DNA from: Planctomycetota bacterium
Lineage (GTDB): Bacteria > Planctomycetota > Planctomycetia > Pirellulales > UBA1268
Assembly (NCBI GenBank): GCA_014238855.1
Contig: JABAAH010000010.1
Span: 1-64,000, forward strand
Direction of reading: 5' to 3'
Length of the DNA stretch: 64,000 bases
The notes under the pieces were generated by a model. That model was given only the letters and a program-made list of their open reading frames with translations, did no database searches and was not told the origin of the DNA. The translations under genes were made by a program, and so were the position numbers. Shown here piece by piece: positions 57,864 to 64,000 of the stretch (positions are counted from its first letter, which is position 1; every line of letters begins with the position of its first letter).

Positions 57864-59237
57864 ATGAGAATAATTTTGGTGCTCGTAGTTTTGTGTAGCA
57901 GCTTTTTGGTATCACCTTCCACAAGGTGTGTAAAAGCTGACGACTGGCCACAATGGCAAGGACCAAACCGTGATGGTATTTGGCATGAAGAAGGCATCAT
58001 AAAAAGTATGCCTGAAAATGGGCCACCAGTTCTATGGCGAGTGCCTCTTGGAGGAGGGTATTCAGGGCCAGCTGTTGTCGGTGAGCGTCTTTATGTCACC
58101 GACTACATAAAGAGCGAAGGCGACTTAGATAACAATCCAAACAATCGTTCACTACTCTCTGGTAAAGAACGGGTACTCTGTTTTGACACGACTACCGGAA
58201 AAGAAATATGGACCTATGAATACGATTGCCCATATTCGATTTCCTATGCTGCGGGCCCCCGATGTACGCCGACAGTGAGTGATGGACGAGTGTATGCTCT
58301 TGGATCTGAAGGCAATTTCCTTTGCCTAGATGCCAGCGACGGTCACTTACTGTGGCAGAAAGATTTCAAGGAGGAATATAGCGCGAAGACACCTATCTGG
58401 GGATTCTGCGGTCACCCACTTGTTTTCGACGACCTCGCGATTTGTGTTGTTGGAGGCGAGGGCAGTGTCGCTGTAGCCTTTGATCGCGTAAGCGGAACAG
58501 AACGCTGGCGCGCCCTGACTGCAAGCGAGCAAGGGTATTGTCCTCCTACACTTATTCAATCTGCTGGCGTGGAGCAACTTCTTATCTGGGACGCCGACAA
58601 TTTAAACAGCCTTGAACCTGCCACTGGCCGTAGTCTTTGGTCAGAACCACTCAAGCCTATGTATGGGATGTCGATCATGGTGCCACAACTTGGGGAATTA
58701 AATGGTGATCAGGTTCTCTTTGCCAGTGGCATTGGGAAAATTGGTGCTCTGTATTCCCTTGCAAAGGGTTCACCCGGTGCTGAAGTCGTCTGGCGAGGTG
58801 GGCCAAAAAATGCCGTGTACTGTGCCAACAGTACTCCTTTCATTGAGAAAAATACGATCTATGGGTGTGATTGCAATACCGGGATGCTGACTGCTGTTGA
58901 TCTTGAATCTGGTGACAGACTGTGGGAAACGAGTGTTCCCACATCAGATACGGACAGGCCGGCCAAACATGGAACAGCGTTTCTAATTCGGCAGCCGGTT
59001 CCGAATGATCCGTCTCGCGTCTGGTTATTCAGTGAAACAGGTGACCTCATTCTTGCGAGTCTGACACGTGATGCCTACGAAGAACGTGGTCGAATGCATG
59101 TACTTGAACCTACCAACGAATGTTTTGGTCGGTCAGTTGTATGGACTCATCCGGCGTTTGCAAATAAATGTTGTTTTGTAAGAAATGACAAGGAGCTTGT
59201 CTGTGTCTCACTTTCAGCGCGGCATGACCACAACTAA
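57864..59237 (+). CDS. PQQ-like beta-propeller repeat protein (exported)
   Basis: Signal-like N-terminus, DWPQWQGPNRDG, repeated GKEIWTYEYD / DGHLLWQKDF / SGTERWRAL blades. Confidence 0.87.
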   Translation: MRIILVLVVLCSSFLVSPSTRCVKADDWPQWQGPNRDGIWHEEGIIKSMPENGPPVLWRVPLGGGYSGPAVVGERLYVTDYIKSEGDLDNNPNNRSLLSGKERVLCFDTTTGKEIWTYEYDCPYSISYAAGPRCTPTVSDGRVYALGSEGNFLCLDASDGHLLWQKDFKEEYSAKTPIWGFCGHPLVFDDLAICVVGGEGSVAVAFDRVSGTERWRALTASEQGYCPPTLIQSAGVEQLLIWDADNLNSLEPATGRSLWSEPLKPMYGMSIMVPQLGELNGDQVLFASGIGKIGALYSLAKGSPGAEVVWRGGPKNAVYCANSTPFIEKNTIYGCDCNTGMLTAVDLESGDRLWETSVPTSDTDRPAKHGTAFLIRQPVPNDPSRVWLFSETGDLILASLTRDAYEERGRMHVLEPTNECFGRSVVWTHPAFANKCCFVRNDKELVCVSLSARHDHN

Positions 59238-59348
59238 AAGTGTGACCGTTTACAGCTTTATTTGCTCATCATCACCAGTCGGTGTACGATCCCATTGCTA
59301 CTGTAGGAAGACGTAAATCGCGAGCTGCATTTCTTCATATTTTTCAAT

Positions 59349-59422
59349 CGGGGCGTAGCTCAGCCTGGTAGATCGCTACGTTCGGGACGTAGAGGCCGGA
59401 AGTTCGAATCTTCTCGCCCCGA
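59349..59422 (+). tRNA. tRNA-Pro (CGG anticodon)
   Basis: CGGGGCG acceptor pairs with CGCCCCG+A; anticodon arm CTACG-TTCGGGA-CGTAG; T-loop GTTCGAATC. Confidence 0.95.
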
Positions 59423-59521
59423 CTGCTTGCTGGAAATGCAGAAAGACTATAGAAACAGGTAAGAACCTTACCGATCGCCCGTCGTGATCGTGCCGTCAAG
59501 GACTTGGTTTAGTAACCATAT

Positions 59522-59547
59522 CGGCGAAAACTAAAAACGTTTCGCCG
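59522..59547 (+). repeat. 8-bp-stem inverted repeat near the left end of the islet
   Basis: CGGCGAAA-ACTAAAAACG-TTTCGCCG. Confidence 0.6.
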
Positions 59548-59571
59548 TTATCAAGTCTTCGAGGAATAACG

Positions 59572-60102
59572 ATGGGACGAATGAAGGTCGGAACACTACC
59601 AACACCACGTGCCACAAAAGGGTGTTATCTGAGGATGCGAGTCGATGGCAGGGTGTTCAACCTTGGCAAAGTCGGCAGCAAGGCGGCAGACGATCGACGC
59701 AAGGCAATTCTTGCCGCGTGGGGTGCACACGGTGGCACGCTACCGGCTGACTTCAAACTTGATGCCAAGAAGCCACGGAAGACACTGCCAAAGATAACCA
59801 AAGAAGTCACCGCGGTTCTTTCTGTTGGTGATCTTGTTGAGATCACACTGAGTGAAGTAGGCGGCGGTAAGACACCTGAAGAACTCAGGAATAATAGCAG
59901 GTGGTGGCGGCTGCGATGTGTTGCCGATGTGCTGCAACCATACTTCACCACGCTGGCTGTTGAGTTCGGTCCACGCCTGTTAGCACTTCCCACCCTAGCC
60001 GCTGACACAACAATCGTTGGCAAGGTGGTTGGTAATAGGCTTGCATTATCTCCATGTCTTAGTCAATCTTTAAGGCATGCCACCTCCCAAAAAAACTCGT
60101 AA
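59572..60102 (+). pseudogene. Remnant resembling the N-terminal region of a planctomycetal tyrosine recombinase/integrase, with SNase-derived tail
   Basis: ATKGCYLRMRVDGRVFNLGKVGSKAADDRRKAILAAWGAHG resembles N-terminal DNA-binding part of planctomycete integrases; no catalytic domain; tail LPTLAADTTIVGKVVG duplicates SNase pseudogene start. Confidence 0.5.
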
Positions 60103-60568
60103 GAAATCACCAGCACGGTCAAGCATCCATCGTGTGACTATCAAGAAACCGACCGGCAAGGTTTCCGGCGCCTCAAAAATTACGACTGAACAGCGCAAGA
60201 AAATCGGTAGGGTGGCGGCTGCAGACTTCGACAACCTGCACGACAAGCGACAGGCCACGATTGTCAAAAGCCTCTCGAGGAAACTGGAAGCGGCGGGTGT
60301 TTCAGACACGGACCGTCTTAAATTGTCTTTTGAGATCCGTAAAGCTTTGATGGATCAATTTGTGGCTGGTGCTGCAGCATCACACACCACAACAATGTCA
60401 CGTGTGACGACTGCAGCAAAGGCACGGCGTAAGGATCGTGCTGAACGGTACGGTAAGATTCGGACCGAATACGAGAAACACCACAAGGGTCCGAAAATGG
60501 ACGCCTTGCAGAAGACTGCCGCGATGATGTCCTGCAGTATCAACACCGTGCGGCGTGCGGTTTCCTAA
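60077..60568 (+). CDS. Hypothetical basic protein in islet, possible HTH at C-terminus
   Basis: 163 aa ORF, Lys/Arg-rich; ALQKTAAMMSCSINTVRRAVS HTH-like C-terminus. Confidence 0.45.
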   Translation: MPPPKKTRKKSPARSSIHRVTIKKPTGKVSGASKITTEQRKKIGRVAAADFDNLHDKRQATIVKSLSRKLEAAGVSDTDRLKLSFEIRKALMDQFVAGAAASHTTTMSRVTTAAKARRKDRAERYGKIRTEYEKHHKGPKMDALQKTAAMMSCSINTVRRAVS

Positions 60569-60640
60569 GAATTCCCAAACGGGTTTTTCTCTCTGCCTAA
60601 GCAATTAGTCAGATTCTAGTTTTTCTGACATACCAAATCC

Positions 60641-60856
60641 TCAGATTTGGCATATTGAATCAACTTGGAACGGATTCAGGTAACCCTTAGCGGTAACTTC
60701 GTCACCTACTTCCCATGTTTCTATCAAGTTGAAGCTATGCCATTGCGGATCGTTCCTATGCGAAGCCAGACGGGAAGACAGGTTGCCCGTTCTGCCAACG
60801 CGAACGCCGCGTTTACCCTCTTGTGTAATAACGTCAGCCATGTAGATGTAGCCCAT
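60641..60856 (-). CDS. Short GIY-YIG-like protein
   Basis: MGYIYMADV...GVRVGRTGNLSSRLASHRN resembles GIY-YIG/T5orf172 fold start. Confidence 0.45.
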   Translation of the reverse strand: MGYIYMADVITQEGKRGVRVGRTGNLSSRLASHRNDPQWHSFNLIETWEVGDEVTAKGYLNPFQVDSICQI

Positions 60857-61079
60857 CGCAATTCCTTTGCATAAGAAGGCCCGCCCGCAGGAACCAGTAA
60901 AACCTACGGACGGGCCAAGTTGCGTAGGAATATTACGACTGCAAAAGTGACTGGTTCAGGACGTCCTGGCCTTGTCCAGAAAACGCACACAGAAACACAA
61001 CATTTGCTGCCAATAGGTTTGGGGTTCGGCGGAAGAATTAGCCAGAAACCGCAATGAAGAAAATGCGTGCAATGCGAAC

Positions 61080-61727
61080 ATGAAAACACTCGCCTTCTTC
61101 TGCCTACTAACACTCCCCGCCCTTGCCGCTGATACAACAATCGTTGGCAAGGTAGTTGGCATTCATGACGGTGATACGCTAACGCTACGCACTGAAGAGA
61201 AAAACCTTGAAAGTGAAGTTGTCTGGTATTGATACGCCTGAACTGGTTCAGCCCTTTGGGAACAACGCCAAGCAAGCACTGTCAGCCGTTACCTTTAGAA
61301 AGACTGCCACCATAAGAGTAGTGGTAAAGATCACTACGGCAGGACGCTGGGTTACATATTTATTGGCGACCAAGCCATAAATACCATGATGGTACGCATG
61401 AGAATGGAGTGGTGGTATCGCAAGTATGACAAGACGAAAGAACTTGGGGACGCTGAACGTTACGCCAATGAAAACAAGATTGGCTTGTGGGCTGACAAGA
61501 ACCCCATAGCACCGTGAGATTGGCGGCAGGGGAAACGGCAAGCCGCACGGGATCAATACAATCCGGAATCACTTGAACAAAGGGCGATGATGGCGGTTGT
61601 TGCTCCTGCTTATGAAGCAACTCAGGACTGGGGTGGTGGATTTCAAGCAGAAATCGAACTTCAGAATTTAGACGTAGAAGCTGTCAGGAACCCGCTGCTG
61701 CTCAGCAAATCAAAGGAGTCTCTAGGG
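61080..61727 (+). pseudogene. Thermonuclease (SNase-like) pseudogene
   Basis: MKTLAFFCLLTLPALAADTTIVGKVVGIHDGDTLTLRTEEKN, then other frames LKVKLSGIDTPELVQPFGNNAKQALSAVTF, GKDHYGRTLGYIFIGDQ, YANENKIGLWADKNPIAP*DWR: at least two frameshifts and a TGA. Confidence 0.8.
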
Positions 61728-62041
61728 TAGGGTACGTCTTTCAACATTCCTTCGTAGGCCTCCGCTTCCTCTTGAGACTTGACTTGTCTGCCAATAACTT
61801 TTTTTCTTGCAAAGACAATTACGCCGTAGGGGAAGCCTGTAATTGCGTACCTATAAATACACCAAGTTAATTCAGGACCTTTATTGTCAAAAGCTGCAAA
61901 CGGTTCACCTATCAGTGACTTAACTTCTGAATAAGTCATTCCCTCTTCAACCTTAAGCCACATGTGACGTTTCACAGCTGGTTTGCCGCAGCCGCACAAC
62001 AAGACCAGCATCACAAGGGAACAAGAAGCAAAGATTTTCAT
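61661..62041 (-). CDS. Small putative lipoprotein (SmpA/BamE-like fold guess)
   Basis: MKIFASCSLVMLVLLCGC lipobox; VEEGMTYSEVKSLIGEPF. Confidence 0.55.
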   Translation of the reverse strand: MKIFASCSLVMLVLLCGCGKPAVKRHMWLKVEEGMTYSEVKSLIGEPFAAFDNKGPELTWCIYRYAITGFPYGVIVFARKKVIGRQVKSQEEAEAYEGMLKDVPYPRDSFDLLSSSGFLTASTSKF

Positions 62042-62644
62042 TCTTACACCTGGATAAATTTAGCCGAGCAGTAGTTTTTCTGTTGCTATAGCTGAAGCTG
62101 AAAGAACGTGATATTTAGGCAGGCCAATCCAAAGTGTAGTGACGATCAGCAGCAACAATATGTTAGTACAAATGAACATCGCAGATATAAACTCAGAGTT
62201 GATGTAAATATGTTTTAAGTATTCGGCTTCTGTTTTAGGATCTGACATTGGTTCCCATCAATTAAATGTTGCTGACCCCAGCGGCAGCAATTAAAAATCT
62301 CATCATTTATCCCCGTATGGATTTGGTGGCGTGGTAGGGGCGTCGTCTAGCATATTGCCAAATTCGTCAACGTCCGGCTCGTCTTGTGGTGGATCGTCTT
62401 GCATGGGTGCAGTCTAGCAAAAGCGGAACAGCTCCTGGGAAGCGGTAATTAATGACATAGACATGCAAACAAGTTGCAACAACGCCAAAGTAAATCACCT
62501 TCCACGGCCGTTTTTTTCGCCGTTACTTTCACCGACAAACGGTCGATCTACACCAACCAAACAAAGGCATGTGATTTTGAAAACGCCTTGCTTTTTTGGC
62601 TGTAACGCGTTCTTGTTTTTTTCTTATAGGCGACTGCAACTTCT

Positions 62645-62685
62645 TTCGGGACGTCGAGGCCGGGAGCTCGAATCTTCTCGCCCCG
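62645..62685 (+). repeat. tRNA-Pro 3'-end fragment (att-like direct repeat)
   Basis: TTCGGGACGTcGAGGCCGGgAGcTCGAATCTTCTCGCCCCG vs tRNA-Pro 59381-59421. Confidence 0.9.
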
Positions 62686-62800
62686 GTTGCTTGAAGAACA
62701 TAATGCAGATGTCTTCAAACTTCTGACGTATTCTCAGTATCACATAGCCCACTTTCATTACTTATCAAAGGCGATCATGCCTATTCTTGATTAATTCTTA

Positions 62801-62971
62801 ATGAAGGATGACGTCACTGTTGTTACAGGTGCCGGTGGTGGACTCGGAAGTAAACTTATAAAGATCCTGGCTGCCGCCGAAGCGATTGTTGTCCTGGTTG
62901 ACCAAAACATTCATCCAATACAAAAGCTTGTAGAAAATCTTCAACAGCAGGGCAGTCAGACAACTGCTTAG
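62801..62971 (+). pseudogene. Truncated short-chain dehydrogenase (SDR) N-terminus
   Basis: MKDDVTVVTGAGGGLGSKLIKILAAAEAIVVLVDQNIHPIQKLVENLQQQGSQTTA*: Rossmann TGxxxGxG without remainder of SDR. Confidence 0.65.
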
Positions 62972-63258
62972 CGAATGAGCTTGTGGTGGAGTTTAACCAG
63001 AAAACGCACTCAAAAAACTTTCTAGCACTGACTGCTCAGGATACTTTTCTGATTCAAAGAAAAACCACTTAATGTTCTGCTTTGTCAAATGCTTTTGTCT
63101 TGCTCTTCCAACACTCACCAGCCAGGCGTAGCTCTTGCTTCGTCGCGGGCAACTGTAAGCACTTACGGACTCAGAAGAATCAATCTCATGCAACAACGGA
63201 CCAGGAAATCGAAAGCCCCAAAATAGATATCGTTCTACAAGTCCTGAGACACCATAAT

Positions 63259-63298
63259 AAGAAAGTCACCCCAGGGGCAGCTGGAGTGACTTTCTTTT
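63259..63298 (+). terminator. Strong hairpin terminator, possibly bidirectional
   Basis: AGAAAGTCACCCCA-GGGGCAGC-TGGAGTGACTTTCT, 14-bp stem with one G:U-type mismatch, T-rich 3' flank. Confidence 0.65.
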
Positions 63299-63488
63299 CC
63301 TGAGTCATTCCGCAACAGCTACTTGTTGCGAACTCTCTATTTTCATACTACGCCTGTTTTGAAAACAAAAGCAAGCATTCGGTCAGGAAACATTTTCTTT
63401 ACTAAATTGATCCAACCATCATTGGTCCCCCATTACCGACGTTTGAAGTCCTAGCAATATGGGTAAAAAGCTCATGCGTTAGCAAATT

Positions 63489-64000
63489 TTATTTCTCAAC
63501 AATATTATTGACACCTACAGGCTTCATGAAAAATGCCTGCCGTCCACTTGGTAGGCAGCAGTCGCCATCAAGAGACACTTGATCGCCTTGTGCTGTGATC
63601 TCTGGCTCATGCCAGTCTTCAATCTCTTGCTTAAGCCGCGCAACAATATCAGGGTGTTTTGCAGAACATTCGTTTTGTTCGTGTGGGTCTTCTGCCACGT
63701 TATACAGTCGCACCGGGGCCTGATCCCACACATGAAGGTTGGCATACTTCGTTGTATCTGCTCCGTGATACCGTACGAGGAGTTTCCAATCTCCATCGAT
63801 GCACCAGAGATATTGGAGCGTTTCATCTGATTGACCGAGCGTTATATTATGCGTTGCATTACAGACACCAAAAACACACGTCCTGGCACCCCGCTTCTCT
63901 GCATCAAGAAGATTGATACCAGGAAGATCGTCGGGCACTTCCACTTCTGCTGCCGCTGCAATAGTAGGAAAGAGATCAATCGCATGGGCGAAACGCTTCG
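63489..64000 (-). CDS. Sulfatase, C-terminal part (runs off window end)
   Basis: KRFAHAIDLFPTIAAAAEVEVPDDLPGINLLDAEKR ... VRLYNVAEDPHEQNECSAKHPDIVARLKQEIEDW; frame open to 64000. Confidence 0.85.
   Translation of the reverse strand, partial: KRFAHAIDLFPTIAAAAEVEVPDDLPGINLLDAEKRGARTCVFGVCNATHNITLGQSDETLQYLWCIDGDWKLLVRYHGADTTKYANLHVWDQAPVRLYNVAEDPHEQNECSAKHPDIVARLKQEIEDWHEPEITAQGDQVSLDGDCCLPSGRQAFFMKPVGVNNIVEK

Larger units (their letters stand above)
59381..62685. mobile_element. Degenerate integrative islet in tRNA-Pro, bounded by tRNA 3'-end direct repeats
   Basis: 41-bp tRNA-Pro 3' segment at 59381-59421 recurs at 62645-62685 with 3 mismatches; integrase-like N-terminus, SNase pseudogene and small orphan ORFs between. 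Confidence 0.8.

Noticed and set aside
59625-60023. 132-aa minus ORF in islet
   Set aside because: Antisense to the integrase-like remnant, which has the better motif support
60904-61275. 123-aa minus ORF
   Set aside because: Overlaps the SNase pseudogene, whose plus-strand protein similarity is clear
62645-62685. Second tRNA-Pro gene
   Set aside because: Only the anticodon-loop-to-3'-end part is present; the 5' half (acceptor and D arm) is missing, so it is a fragment

Overview
Planctomycete-like chromosomal window, inferred from DUF1592/DUF1552 pairs, a DUF4159 protein, MoxR/DUF58/VWA operon, a dispersed Fhc/H4MPT C1 system and a sulfatase. It is mostly densely packed core and accessory genes. 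Recognisable blocks: pntAa-pntAb-pntB; hemW / MBL hydrolase / scpA; HIT, dGTPase, PIN-TRAM; DUF1592+DUF1552; formylmethanofuran dehydrogenase/hydrolase subunits fhcB-fhcA, with fhcC about 17 kb away; hpt; kdsD-kdsC followed by a giant LptC/LptA (OstA)-like protein; fba; sodium/solute symporter; a KS/DH/ACP/DH fatty-acid-like cassette; rpsL-rpsG; sppA; lexA; NtrC-type two-component pair; MoxR-DUF58-VWA-VWA operon; an H-NOX (heme NO/O2 binding) domain fused to a Hanks-type Ser/Thr kinase; hisS; recJ; a PQQ-repeat protein; tRNA-Pro(CGG). A degenerate ~3.3 kb islet lies between the tRNA-Pro gene and a displaced copy of the tRNA 3' end. It carries an integrase N-terminal remnant and a decayed thermonuclease pseudogene. 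Best second-look items: the H-NOX/kinase fusion, the tRNA-Pro islet, hisS lacking any ATG/GTG/TTG start, S12 with Arg88 (a streptomycin-resistance position), the kds-linked 1023-aa Lpt-like protein, and FhcB retaining a Cys quartet while lacking a Cys at the expected Mo/W ligand region. All assignments come from reading motifs; no database search was run.
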